From positions 62,001 to 126,000 of the forward strand of contig ML991819.1 of the NCBI GenBank assembly GCA_010094025.1: a DNA stretch of 64,000 nucleotides, given 5' to 3'. Of this stretch, positions 1 through 10,883 are shown piece after piece. This DNA is from Viridothelium virens (lineage: Eukaryota > Ascomycota > Dothideomycetes > Trypetheliales > Trypetheliaceae). How positions within the stretch are numbered: position 1 is the first letter of the stretch; every line of letters starts with the position of its first letter. The notes beneath the pieces were generated by a model that was not told the DNA's origin, searched no databases, and saw only the letters and a program-made list of their open reading frames with translations. The position numbers were made by a program, and so were the translations under genes.

Positions 1-2
1 TT

Positions 3-386
3 TCCCTCATATCCGCATCCTCTCTGTCCACGAGCAGTTTAAGCGGTGACGACCCTCAGACCTTCCAGAATAGTCCGGACCTAGACGCACTTACAATACG
101 TACCCACCTCACTGCTGCTCTATCCTCGTTCCTCGGCCTTACCGGCTCTGCAATCCCGATCGATATTCTAAAGTACTCCGGCCCCGTGACTTCGCAGAAT
201 GACGTTTGGATCAGAGTACCGACTGAAGATGAAAGTGCGGTCATTACTGCACTTGGAGCGTGGGCGGGTCGTGGGGGTAGGGAGGAGGGTGGGATGGTAG
301 GCTGGAGGGTTAAGGACACGGGGAGTTGGTTGCCTGGTATGATAGGAACGAAGGATGGAGCACAAGCTCTGTTTCATGGGCTCTAA
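3..386 (+). CDS. POP8: RNase P/MRP subunit Pop8-like (3' part only)
   Basis: The frame is open from the left window edge to the TAA at 384-386, so the start lies outside the window. About 127 residues are visible. The C-terminal half shows the pattern I associate with fungal Pop8 domains: FLGLTGSAIPIDILKY, then VWIRVPTED, then an alanine-rich helix and a Trp-containing end. Pop8 is a small protein subunit of RNase P and RNase MRP, which process pre-tRNA and pre-rRNA in the nucleus and nucleolus. A serine-rich segment precedes the domain. It is tail-to-tail with RFC4. The family call rests on motif recall and could not be checked by alignment. Confidence 0.7.
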   Translation, partial: SLISASSLSTSSLSGDDPQTFQNSPDLDALTIRTHLTAALSSFLGLTGSAIPIDILKYSGPVTSQNDVWIRVPTEDESAVITALGAWAGRGGREEGGMVGWRVKDTGSWLPGMIGTKDGAQALFHGL

Positions 387-800
387 GAGAAGGTCGAAGT
401 TGGCCGAGCGGGAATACTACAGACGGACCATTCAGGCTCACCAAAGGCGTCTGTATGCAACTCCACATTATAAGGTATCTCAAAGGCGGATAAGACACAA
501 AGAACCATCTGGGTACCGAGAAGAGGCAATCCACTATGAATCACGACATCTGTCTGTGGGGTAGATGCTTAACGCCTGCGTGGCTATACATGCCCTGGAC
601 CGAGGGAAGCAGTTGCCTTCAATGAGACGCGCCCGAACTCCAGTCATATGCTCCAAGAGGGCCTCAGAGAGTTCGTCGCGAGCAGATGACCCAAAGTGCT
701 GATCTGTTGCTCGCCAGGCTCAGAGGTCCGCCCTCAGGGTATCAAGCATGCAAAAGATAGAAAAGGAATAACCGCAACGACCTCAACTAGGGCCGGTTCC
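387..800. other. intergenic, between POP8 and RFC4 3' ends
   Basis: This 414-bp stretch lies between two converging genes. It should hold both 3' UTRs. I see no other gene or repeat. Confidence 0.6.
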
Positions 801-2025
801 TCATCTGCTCGGTACGACGAAAAGACCGGGCTTCATATTTATCTTGCAAAGTCGTGCTATGCAACCCGAGAGCTGTAGGAAAGTCTGTACGCCGTCTAGA
901 ATTCGCATATGGGTGAACCCAATCTCCTGGTATCCATTGTTAGATAATCTTTAACCAGAAGGCATGCACTAGGCAAGATATACCCGTATAAATTCAAGCT
1001 TCGAATGTTCGGATAGAGATGGTATTGTTTTTGTGACTCTGAACATGGTGCTGATGATGTCATGTGAAGAATAACCCAGATCCCTACAAACGCGTCATTA
1101 AGCCATAGGAATGTGTACGAATGTGATTAGCCAGTACATACCATAGTTCTTTCAATGAGTCCAGTGCCTCGTCAATCTTACACTCTTGACATGCTTTGAT
1201 CATCGCTTGTACTTTGATCGGGTGTGGTTGATCCACGACCTTGAAAACATTGTCCCCGTTCACGAACCCAAAACCTGCCCATGTGCTCTGCAAATTGTTG
1301 ATTGCCTGTCTCATGTCTCCCTCCGCGGAAAACACGAGCGCTGCGATGCCATCCTCTGAATGCTCCACCTTCTCAGCCTCACATATCTGCATCAGTCTTT
1401 TGACTATTTGTCCATCTGTCAGCCGTGCGTATCGCAAGATCGCGCAACGGGATTGTATCGGCTCGATGATTTTATTGGATTGGTTGCAAGCGAAAGCGAA
1501 TCGAGTTGTAGAGGAGTAGATTTCCATCGTTCGCCTCAAAGCCTGTTGAGCACCAGACGTCATACTATCTGCTTCATCCAGGATGACTATTTTTTGCATG
1601 CCCTGTGGTAGGGTAACTTTCTTTTGCGCAAAACCTTTGATACGATTCCGGACGACATCGATACCACGCTCATCACTGGCATTGAGCTCAAGTACTGCTT
1701 CTTTGTAGGCGTCGCCAAGCATCTGTCTCGCCAGGCAAAGAATGGAGGTCGTCTTGCCGATGCCAGGCATACCGGAGATGATGATATGAGGAAGATTGCC
1801 ATCTTTGGCGATTATCTTTAATCGTTCAATTGTTTCGGTATTGCCGACAATATCTTGCAGGAAGACTGGTCTGTATTTCTCGACCCTAGGACGACTATTA
1901 GAAAGGTACTGCTCATACTACAAAATTGGGCCTGACCAAGGGAGCTCGTAATTAGCGCCGGCGACACTGGGATGTGGTTTGATTCCATTTTTTGCAGCAG
2001 TTGCAGATGACTCTGCTTGGACCAT
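801..2025 (-). CDS. RFC4: Replication factor C small subunit (yeast Rfc4 / human RFC2 type)
   Basis: Exons, read on the minus strand, are 2025-1937, 1885-1142, 1083-984 and 926-801. They join in frame to 352 residues, close to human RFC2. The protein is an AAA+ subunit of the clamp loader that places PCNA on primed DNA in the nucleus. Visible features are the RFC box with VEKYRP (about 31-36), Walker [10 protein letters not shown] (about 68-76), Walker B ILDEAD and the SRC motif in EPIQSRC. The C-terminal collar domain is split over the last three exons. Intron 3 starts GTATGT. Intron 1 has an unusual GTCAGG donor, but only this splice restores PWVEKYRP. The gene diverges from the GH47 gene across about 500 bp. 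Confidence 0.93.
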
Positions 2026-2524
2026 GATCGCCAGTGATATGACAAGGACGGGAAAGTCGACGCAAAGGACGTGAGGTGGAGACTAAGCCGAGGGGTGCGA
2101 TGGAGGACGCGGCGAGCGCATCGCGTAAACACGTGAGCATGGACCAAGGAGAGAGAAAAAAAATCAATATCTTGCGGAGGAGCAGCACACCCTTTCAGTC
2201 CTATGCCAAGCCTACACTTCACTCGATTTGCGACTTCCCATTTTATCGTCTCGGAAGCTGTGCAGCCGATCCTATCTACGAAACTCTTGCTACGTCAAAA
2301 TCGAAGGTCGTCTTCTTCGGCTCTTGTGACATGGCAGTACCTTGGCAAGCTTTGACCAATCGGCGAGCAAGAAATTTGTAAAGATATCGTGCCTCCATTC
2401 TCTAGCATGTCCTCCTTCCCCAGAGAAACCACTCATTTCTTACCACTTGCGCATCTTGCACAATCAGATCCGATGTTGTCTTCAGATCCTGGTTGACCTT
2501 TCTTCGTTCGCTGGGGGCGTCACG
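2026..2524. promoter_or_regulatory. shared RFC4/GH47 divergent promoter
   Basis: This 499-bp region separates two divergent start codons, so it must hold both promoters. Part of it is open in frame upstream of the GH47 ATG, but that extension shows no conserved-looking sequence. No specific site was identified. Confidence 0.5.
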
Positions 2525-4285
2525 ATGCCACGACTGACGCGATGGGTATCGTATATTTTAACGTCTGCGGCTTTTCTATACCTCTTCCTTTACCATAATC
2601 CTTTCATCCTCACCGATTCATTTTCTAGCTCTGGAATCCCGAAAGCCAAACATGGCTCGGTCCATTGGGAGAAAATTCCTCCCAAATACCCGGTTGAGAC
2701 AATGACACCTTTACCCACCGGTGCACCCAGGCGTATGCCTCCGGTTCAATACGATTTTGGTATAGAGAAGGCGGAAGACGCAACCAAGTCAGAGGAACGG
2801 CGAAATGAGGTCAAACGGGTTTTCGAGAAATGCTGGAGCTCATATAAAAAACACGCGTGGATGAAGGATGAATTAACACCTATCACTGGAGGCTACAAAA
2901 ACACATTTGGAGGATGGGCCGCTACATTGGTGGACTCTTTGGATACCCTGTGGATCATGAATATGAAGGAGGAGTTCTACGAAGCTGTCGAGGCTGTGGG
3001 CAAAATCGATTTTACTACTTCTGTCATGGATGAGGTGAATGTCTTTGAGACTACAATTCGATATCTGGGAGGGTTCTTGGCAGCTTACGACCTTAGTGGT
3101 GAACAAGCATTACGTCAAAAGGCTATCGAGGTAGGGGAGATGATCTACGTTGCGTTTGATACCCCAAACCGCATGCCAATTACGCGATGGCAGCTTCATC
3201 TGGCCGCAAAGGGTTATCGGCAAGAAGCACCTGAGCACATCCTTGTCGCGGAGATTGGTTCTTTGACGATGGAGTTCACGCGTTTATCTCAAATTACAGG
3301 GGACTCGAAGTGGTACGACGCAACTCACCGGATCATGAAAGCCTTCGACAAACAACAAGACGAAACTAAGCTGCCTGGTATGTGGCCCGTCACGGTGAAC
3401 GCGCGCGATGCAGACTTCACCCAGGATACTTGGTTTACCCTCAGCGCAATGGCCGACTCGTTGTATGAATATCTGCCAAAGATGCATGCTTTGCTTGGTG
3501 GAGTGGATGATATGTACGCAAGGCTATATGAACGCAGTATGTCTACTGCTCTCGAAAGCATCATTTTCCGACCAATGGTGCCAGAGAAGGACGACATCTT
3601 GATCGCAGGCAATGCACGAGTGAGGAACCCCACGAGCGAGAAGCATGAACCGCAGAATCAGCACTTAGCGTGCTATGCTGGCGGCATGTTTGCGCTGGGG
3701 GCAAAACTGCTAAGTCGCGCAGATCATCTACAAATCGCAAACAAACTCACTGATGGCTGCATTTACTCCTACCGTGCGTTTCCCCTCGGCATCATGCCAG
3801 AAATCGTAGAGATGGTCCCATGCCCGACCAAAGATGGCTGTGACTGGAACGAAACGGCGTGGCGCGCAGCTGTTTTGGAATCCGAAGGTCGCGAACCCAC
3901 GGAGTCAAATATGAAAGTCTTCGACAAGCGCCTACCTCCAGGTTTTGTCAGGATTCCCGATAGACGATACATCCTCCGCCCGGAGGCTATTGAGTCCGTC
4001 TTTGTTCTCTACCGTGTTTCTGGACGTCAGGATCTTCTTGACTCAGCTTGGGACATGTTCACTGCGATTAACAACGCCACCGAAACAGAATTGGCGAATA
4101 GTGCATTGGCAGATGTGACGGTCACAGATGGTAAGCCTCGACGGCAGGATAGCATGGAAAGTTTCTGGACGGCTGAGACGCTAAAATATTTCTATCTGGT
4201 GTTTAGTGAGACAGATCTGGTCAGCTTAGATGAGTGGGTATTTAACACTGAGGCGCATCCATTCCGGAGACCGGAAAATGCATGA
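2525..4285 (+). CDS. GH47 class I alpha-1,2-mannosidase
   Basis: Intronless, 586 residues. It trims alpha-1,2-linked mannose from N-glycans in the ER or Golgi lumen. The ATG at 2525 is chosen because it puts a type II membrane anchor near the N terminus (WVSYILTSAAFLYLFLY, about 7-23), as in Golgi/ER mannosidases. The frame stays open upstream to 2342, but without an obvious signal. GH47 landmarks appear in order: FGGWAATLVDSLDTLWIM, FETTIRYLGGFLAAY, AEIGSLTMEF, HLACYAGGMFALG, LRPEAIESVFVLYR, DSMESFWTAETLKY and the final VFNTEAHPF, whose Thr is the calcium ligand in the family. I cannot tell an ER Mns1-type enzyme from a Golgi IA/IB enzyme by eye. Confidence 0.93.
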   Translation: MPRLTRWVSYILTSAAFLYLFLYHNPFILTDSFSSSGIPKAKHGSVHWEKIPPKYPVETMTPLPTGAPRRMPPVQYDFGIEKAEDATKSEERRNEVKRVFEKCWSSYKKHAWMKDELTPITGGYKNTFGGWAATLVDSLDTLWIMNMKEEFYEAVEAVGKIDFTTSVMDEVNVFETTIRYLGGFLAAYDLSGEQALRQKAIEVGEMIYVAFDTPNRMPITRWQLHLAAKGYRQEAPEHILVAEIGSLTMEFTRLSQITGDSKWYDATHRIMKAFDKQQDETKLPGMWPVTVNARDADFTQDTWFTLSAMADSLYEYLPKMHALLGGVDDMYARLYERSMSTALESIIFRPMVPEKDDILIAGNARVRNPTSEKHEPQNQHLACYAGGMFALGAKLLSRADHLQIANKLTDGCIYSYRAFPLGIMPEIVEMVPCPTKDGCDWNETAWRAAVLESEGREPTESNMKVFDKRLPPGFVRIPDRRYILRPEAIESVFVLYRVSGRQDLLDSAWDMFTAINNATETELANSALADVTVTDGKPRRQDSMESFWTAETLKYFYLVFSETDLVSLDEWVFNTEAHPFRRPENA

Positions 4286-5051
4286 AAGGTATCCCATATT
4301 CCTTGGGTTGGGGTCTGCTCGGAAGCATCGCGCGCAGAGTAGAATGATTCTTCTTATATAATCTCTTGGAGCAATCCCCTAACGGATTACACAGTTTGTT
4401 CTCCAGAAATAAATCTGCAATCATAACATCATATCGGTGCTTTGTACAGAGTATGCACCTGAAAGCCTACCTAGGTATGTTCCAATAAATGAGGACATGC
4501 TTAAATTATGTTGGTCAAAGACAATACAGTATTAATTTAGGCATCAGTGGCTCGAAATATCAAGCACTGTTCGTATCACTAGGCGCTTGGATGCAAAGCA
4601 CAAGGGTTTGGAAACGATTGCTGTGTCAGCTTTGTTCGCCGCTTTGCCTATTTACTAGGTAAGATCCCTCGCTAACTACGAAGGGATGAAGGCTTCCTAG
4701 CCTCTGCCACCCTGCTTTGGCGGCTGGGTCCGGGTACCTGATCGTCCGACTAAACGATGGATCGGAGGAAGATGAACCTGACAAGAGCGGGCATTTTACA
4801 TTAGCCAGCATGTTAAGGTACTCTACTCATTGTAGCAGAAGCCGGCGAAGAATCATTATTTGATGCGTGAGTTTGCCGCTGAGTCTGGGCATCGGTGCAT
4901 CCAAGCAAAACCTTTTATCCAGCCAGCCAGCAGCATGACGACGACACTGACACGGCCTGGTTGCGTAATTGCTCGGCTCAGGCGGCGCCAAGACTTGTTT
5001 TTAGAGGGTTTCGGCTCGTTGACTTCATAGGCTTCTCTTGCGAACTTGACT
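4286..5051. other. intergenic
   Basis: This holds the 3' UTR of the mannosidase gene followed by spacer. No gene is supported. Short frames here have no recognisable domain. Confidence 0.5.
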
Positions 5052-5245
5052 TAGGTACCTTACCGCAGCTGGGGGGTTCCTCAACGGGTAATTAATACAA
5101 TGTAACTTCAATCTTTACTGTTATGACCATGTTGGCCCATGTCGGCCTTAACATGGGCCAACATGATCATACCTTAACAGTTAGACTGAGGTAACATTGT
5201 ATTAATTACCAGTTGAGGAACCCCCCAGCCGCGGTAAGGTACCTA
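5052..5245. mobile_element. fold-back MITE-like element, nearly perfect inverted repeat
   Basis: The two halves of this 194-bp element are reverse complements. The outer arms (about 5052-5107 and 5190-5245) differ at only a few positions. They begin GGTACCTTACCGC and contain a G6 run followed by TTCCTCAAC. A second perfect 15-bp inverted pair, 5128-5142 and 5151-5165, surrounds an 8-nt loop. TA flanks GGTACC at each end, which fits a TA target duplication as made by Tc1/mariner-type MITEs. It has no coding capacity. It lies about 380 bp upstream of the yapsin-like gene and could form a strong hairpin. The superfamily is inferred only from the TA. Confidence 0.75.
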
Positions 5246-5623
5246 GATTTAGCATCTCGCCATTTGCGCCTTCCTTCGGCGACTAATTTATCCTTCTTCT
5301 TGACCTCCGGTCACTGTGCGTGCTCGTGATCCTAAAGGTGGTCTGGGTGTGGCTGAGCCACAAAGACCTTGCCGCGTCATACATTATTTGAATAAACCTA
5401 CCCTTCAACCCCCTTCATGATCTCCTAAAACATACTCTTGCCTCCACTTCGTTTCGTTTTCTTCCTTCTTTTTCCCTCTTGCTTCCTCTCACCTGTGTGG
5501 CTGTTCGTGTTTCAACCGATCTACTTCCCATTGAGGACACCCCGGGTGCATCATCCTTCATTCGGGCGAATTCCGAACTTATTCGAGAGAGTGAAGCGTG
5601 GCTTGGTTCATTCGAACGATATT
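5246..5623. promoter_or_regulatory. upstream region of the yapsin-like gene
   Basis: An AT-rich stretch near 5380-5395 is followed by a pyrimidine-rich tract at about 5440-5520, typical of fungal transcription start regions. The MITE lies immediately upstream. Confidence 0.4.
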
Positions 5624-7257
5624 ATGAAGGTTCTAGCAGCCGTCGCCTTGTCCGTGAGCTTCCTATCATTCGCCGAAGCCATAAATCTTGTTAAACGAGA
5701 GGTAAGGCCTTCCATCTAACTCCCGAGCTACCCAATTACACATCATTAAGGGCCGAGGTCTCGCCCAACTCAACAAACAGTTCATTGCATACGAATACCT
5801 GCTTGCTGGCTTTTAGATGATGCTGACGCCCCACAGAATCCAGCAGTAGTCGGCGCGCCGATACAGCGGAAACGTGTGTCAAATGACCTCGAGCGCGACC
5901 GGCTGAGGCGGCGACAGAACTCAAAGACCGTGTCGGAGAATCTCGACAACGAAGGAACACTCTACTTTGCGAACGTAACGCTAGGCACGCCCGGGCAGAA
6001 TTTGAGATTACACATCGATACTGGAAGTAGTGATTTGTGGACGAATGTCGCAAGCTCTCAGATTTGTGAATCGCGAGACAACCCTTGTTCTGAATCCGGC
6101 ACATATGATCCGACACAATCCTCTTCCTGGAATTTCCTCAACAATGATTTCAATATCTCCTACGTTGATGGGTCTGGCTCTAGTGGCGCTTATGGCACGG
6201 ATGACCTTCAAATAGGTGGAGTGACGCTTCAGAACCTGCAGCTTGGACTGGGCAACTCTTCAACCTCACAGGAGGGCATCCTCGGAATTGGGTACCAGGT
6301 CAACGAAGTCGCAGTCAATCGTGCAAACGCTCAGCCATATGCCAACGTCCCAGCGCTTATGGTTCAGCAAGGTTTGATCAATACAAACGCCTACAGTCTC
6401 TGGCTCAACGATCTCGATGCGAATACTGGCAATATTCTCTTTGGGGGTGTCAACACTGACCAGTACCATGGTTCGCTCGAAACTGTGCCCGTCGTGCAAG
6501 AGGAAGGCACGTTCGCCGAATTCATCATTGTGTTAACGGCAGTCGGCAACAAAGGCACGGCAGCAACTTTAGCGTCGAACCAAGTGATTCCTGTTCTGCT
6601 CGACTCTGGAAGCAGTCTATCATACCTGCCCAATGATATCACGCAAACCATCTTCAATCATTACAACGCAGAGTATGATGATACCCAAGGTGCTGCATTC
6701 GTTGATTGCAATCTTGCGAACAGCGATGATTCGCTGGTCTTTACCTTTTCGTCTCCGAGCATCAGCGTCGGCATGTCTGAGTTGGTCATTCTTGCGGGTT
6801 ACGATGCGAGAAACAACCCGCAGTGTATTCTTGGTAAGTCTAGGCTTCTTTGCCCCTACAGCATATCAAGTGGGTATATTTCATTCTCTGACTTTCGTGA
6901 TTAGGCATTGGTCCCGCCGACGACTCAACGGCGGTTCTTGGCGATACGTTTCTGCGGTCCGCATACGTGGTTTACGATCTGCACAATAATACCATCTCGC
7001 TGGCCCAGACGAATTTCAATGCTACCAGTGACAACATTATGGAGATCACGAACTCATCTATCCCAGATGCGACTCCAGTCGCCAATGCCGTCAGCACTGC
7101 TAACGTTGGTGCTGGTGGTGCAAGGACAGGCGGCATTCCTCACATCACAAACGGCCCAGATTCACAGGGAGCCGCCTCCAGTGTCCAGGCCCAATCGGTG
7201 TGGGCCATTATGGGCGTTGTATGCGCAAGTTTGATACTTGGCGCTCTCGCTTTGTAA
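5624..7257 (+). CDS. Yapsin/candidapepsin-like GPI-anchored aspartic protease
   Basis: Exons are 5624-5701, 5837-6833 and 6905-7257, giving 475 residues. It is a pepsin-family (A1) endopeptidase of the secretory route or cell surface. Exon 1 encodes a signal peptide (MKVLAAVALSVSFLSFAEA). A propeptide follows, ending at a Kex2-like QRKR. The two catalytic aspartates sit in DTGSSDLW (D87) and DSGSSLSYLP (D282). The last ~25 residues are hydrophobic (VWAIMGVVCASLILGALAL) after a small-residue stretch, as in GPI signals, which favours a yapsin over a freely secreted protease. Intron 2 splits the codon before IGPADDSTAVLGDTFLRSAY, the conserved third pepsin block. The substrate is unknown. Confidence 0.9.
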
Positions 7258-7652
7258 AGACAATGTGGACCTCTCGTACTTATTGTATATACGCATTGGG
7301 CAGGCGTTTCGCTCGTTAGGATGGAGGATAGCGGGTTGGATATTGTACATTGAGGATGACACTACAGGCACTAGAAATGAGGTCTACGCTAGAGCACCCG
7401 TTTGAAAATATGCATTTCATCCGCTGGGAGATCCCAGTGTCTACTTTATGCAACTTGCTGCATCGAAAGATTGCCTCTACTAATTTTACTGTGTCGAGGG
7501 ACTGCCCTGTTGAATGAGTCGAGGAAGGACCATACCTAACAACGGTCATTTATTGTCACCCCATAACTCCAGATCGCTCTGTCTTCTAAAGATTCCTCTA
7601 TCCAACGCCAACGCTACCATGTAAATGTATCAAGCTGACAAGAAAAGTCTTC
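7258..7652. other. intergenic, converging 3' ends
   Basis: This spacer separates the yapsin-like gene from SPT4, which run tail to tail. Nothing else is recognised. Confidence 0.5.
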
Positions 7653-8074
7653 TCACGCCTCCTCGTTCGCCGCGCTCCCATCCCGCCTGTCAACGCAGTC
7701 AGCTCTCGCCCTCTCACCAACATCAAAGTCACCACTCACGGGATATACTTCACGCCCGCTTCCTCCACTTGACCCACCACCTCCTCCGGCAGCACCCCCG
7801 TCACCTTGGTCGCGTATACACCAGGAACGTACCCCTCCAGCCGTTGCCATTTTGCGACCCAGCTCTCTTTGGGCTGTGCGAGCGTGATCAGCCCTTCAAA
7901 GACTTGCGAGGTGCAATCCTGGATTGCGTCGGAGGAGCCCGTCAGTTGGAGGAATTCTTCGCAGTTGGGACATCCGGAGCGCATGAACAGGTTGGAGGGT
8001 TGAATGATGGAGCAGACCATGCATGCACGGAGAGAGCGATGGGCGGAAGGGGGAACGTAGGCGGATTGTGACAT
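7653..8074 (-). CDS. SPT4: Transcription elongation factor Spt4
   Basis: Exons are 8074-7740 and 7686-7653, giving 122 residues. Spt4 pairs with Spt5 (DSIF) on elongating RNA polymerase II. The N-terminal zinc finger is complete: Cys18 and Cys21 in CMVC, Cys35 and Cys38 in CPNC. The core has [17 protein letters not shown], a hallmark of the family. Without splicing the frame would stop at KYIP. A GTGAGT donor and CAG acceptor remove 53 nt and restore IPRDGS, the usual Spt4 end, plus a short tail. The gene diverges from PPT1. Confidence 0.93.
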
Positions 8075-8584
8075 TTGCAGTTGTAATACTAGTGGCTTTG
8101 TTTTGGATTAATGGAAGAGCTTCTGGTGGTGTAAGGGCCGTGGATTAGGAGAGCAGCGGGACGGGATTGGGATTTGGAATCCTTGAGTGTTTCGACAGCT
8201 TTGGACGCGTGAAGAGGGTGTCGGATTGTCGTGAGCTATGAAAGAAGGGCGATGGCGTGGATACTTTAGTTTGATGGCTCGGTGATTCGGTGGTTTGGCT
8301 GTCGGAGTTTTGTCCCCAGCTGGCCTGTGCGGTCCATGACATTCTTGGAAGATCAGCGCCTTTTTGGTCTTGTCCGTCTGCCGTCATGGGAGTCTTTCCC
8401 CCGTAACTCACCAACTCATTTTCTTTCCCACCCTCGCATACCGTACTCGAGTAACCTCCCGTCTCTCTTTTCACTCCCTCACTCCTTCAACTCTGACTAA
8501 TCGTTGCCCCCATAATTCTCCGTGTATTATTGTATATTATCCACCTCCTTCAATCCCACACGGGTTGTAGTCTGCTCGCCTCCC
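8075..8584. promoter_or_regulatory. shared SPT4/PPT1 divergent promoter
   Basis: This 510-bp region separates two divergent starts. It contains one ACGCGT (about 8204) and a CT-rich tract before PPT1 (about 8440-8560). No other site is assigned. Confidence 0.45.
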
Positions 8585-10253
8585 ATGTCTACGATAGAGG
8601 AAGCCGTAGCGCTCAAAGAAAAGGGCAACCAAGCAGTAAAAGAAAAGGATTGGCCCTCGGCATTAGAGTACTATACGAAGGCAATAGATCTCAATGATAA
8701 GGAGGCATCTTTTTACAGCAATCGGGCCCAGGTAGGCAATGGCAACCAACTTTACCAGAAGGATTCGAGCTAAGCTACCAATTTCTAATGACAAGGCCAA
8801 TATCAAACTTGAGGCTTACGGGTTTGCGATTGCAGACGCGACCAAAGCGCTCGAGCTGAACCCGAATTTTGTAAAAGTATGGTGTTTTCCGTGCATCTTT
8901 CACTACCATTGCTCATACCGTCCATTAGGCATATTACCGAAGAGCTGTTGCCAATACCGCAATATTGAGACATGATCAAGCTCTCAGGGATTGGAAGATC
9001 GTGGTCAAGAAGAATCCAAACGACAAGGTAGCCAAAGCGCAGTGTGACGCCTGTCAAAAGACAGTGAAACGTGATGCTTTCATCAAGGCCATTGAGGTCG
9101 CAGATGCGCCTTCGGCTGCCGAAGGCCTGGATATTGAGCACATGGAGGTCGAGGCATCATACGATGGTGTGCGCTTAGAGAATGAGATGACTGAAGAATT
9201 TATAAAAGATATGGTTCAGCGCTTCAAGGACGGGAAGAAGATTCATAGGAAATACGTCTTCCAAATAATTCTCACGGTCAAGGACATTGTATACAACGAA
9301 CCCACGATGCCGGAGGTCGAGTTAGAGCAAGGACAACAGTTGACCGTTTGTGGTGATACCCATGGCCAATTCTTCGACCTGATGGAAATATTCCGTCTCA
9401 ATGGTCATCCAAGTGCCACGCACTCGTATCTCTTCAACGGCGACTTCGTCGATCGTGGATCATGGTCTACCGAGATTGCACTTACGCTCTATGCGTACAA
9501 ATGGCTCTACCCAACACGCTTCTGGCTAAACCGTGGCAACCATGAGACCGACGACATGAATCGCATGTATGGTTTCGAGGGCGAATGCAAGGCCAAATAC
9601 AACGAGCGCGTGTTCAAGCTGTTCTCAGAAAGCTTCAGCGCATTACCACTGGCAACACTGATTGGCAAAAAGTATCTTACACTGCATGGAGGTCTTTTCT
9701 CAGATGACAAGACGAGTCTAGATGACATTAGAAAGCTTGATAGACATAAGCAGCGCCAGCCCGGTCAAAGTGGTCTGATGATGGAAATGCTATGGACAGA
9801 TCCCCAACCACAGCCGGGTCGGGGCCCGAGTAAGAGAGGCGTCGGGCTTCAATTCGGACCCGACGTGACCAAGAGATTCTGCGAGGCGAATGGACTGGAC
9901 GCAGTGATCAGAAGTCATGAGGTTAGGATGGAGGGATATGAGGTTGAACACGACGGGCGATGTGTGACTGGTAAGCAGCATGACTTACTATACGATCTGC
10001 AAAGTCGAGAAGTGTGCATTGACAGTGGAACGCTCCAGTCTTCTCAGCGCCAAAGTACTGTGATACCACGGAAAACAAGGGCGCGTACATCAACATCGGC
10101 CCCGAGTATAAGCTCGATTATCACAAATTCGATGCTGTCCCTCATCCGAACATCAAGCCTATGGTAAGTTTCTGTTACCCCTCATGTTGAACGATAATAG
10201 CTGATGTGAATCAACAGGCGTATGCAAACCAAGGTCTCATGTCGATGATGTAG
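8585..10253 (+). CDS. PPT1: Serine/threonine protein phosphatase PP5 (Ppt1)
   Basis: Exons are 8585-8731, 8796-8876, 8929-9970, 10039-10163 and 10218-10253, giving 476 residues. N-terminal TPR repeats (from EAVALKEKGNQAVKEKDW to about residue 115) bind the Hsp90 C terminus in the family. The PPP catalytic domain follows, with GDTHGQ, GDFVDRGSWS and RGNHE as metal-binding and catalytic blocks. The C terminus (FSAPKYCDTTENKGA, then an end in ANQGLMSMM) is typical of PP5 and regulates activity. All four introns are short and in phase. The first two sit inside the TPR region. The role inferred from the family is dephosphorylating Hsp90 and its clients. Confidence 0.94.
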
Positions 10254-10883
10254 TTTTCCAGAATAAGCTTTTGTTTGGGATTTGCCCATCCTGGATAATG
10301 ACCAGGTTCCTTCGGTGTGTGTTCTATACCTAGATGTCTTGGCGCGCACAAGCATTGGCGTCTGTGGCGTAGGAGGAACGCTGTTTCGAGGTTCTGGTAG
10401 CATAGCATTGGCTTAGTACGGTGGAGCTGCATGACTGGATAAATACAGACCAGCTGGCGTTTTTTAGCATGTTTGCTGTAGTCGCAGCACTCAATTCGGA
10501 ATTTTGTGAGTGTAAACTTGACAGCAGTGGCTCCTTGCCAGGAGACCGTCGTTCAGATTCGGTCGAACGCTTCGTAAGCATGTGGTGTTTCAGGATGTGC
10601 TGCGCAAGGTTCTGGCTGCATCTTTCGTTGCGGATTTTGGGATGACGACTTCCCCGGTCTGCAAGCACTTGGCTTCCGCAACTGTACCTACGGCCCACCA
10701 CCCACGCCACGTCCAACCCTACAAACCGCACTTTCGAACCCATTCCACCTACATGAAGGGATTCTTGATCCATAGAAGCATCTGAATGTTTCATCCCTAA
10801 ACCTTTCGCTGCACTGGCCTCTCATTCAGTCAGCGCTCTTGCGCCATGAACGCCAGCACCACCACGTTCCGAAGACTGTCAAG
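10254..10883. other. intergenic between PPT1 and MID1
   Basis: This 630-bp spacer between two co-directional genes holds the PPT1 3' UTR and MID1 promoter. No conserved frame was found. Confidence 0.5.

Noticed and set aside
2342-2524. An N-terminal extension of the GH47 mannosidase
   Set aside because: The upstream in-frame codons look like leader sequence, and a proper type II anchor starts at the ATG at 2525.
10839-10883. An earlier start for MID1
   Set aside because: There is no in-frame ATG before 10884; the ATG at 10846 is in another frame.
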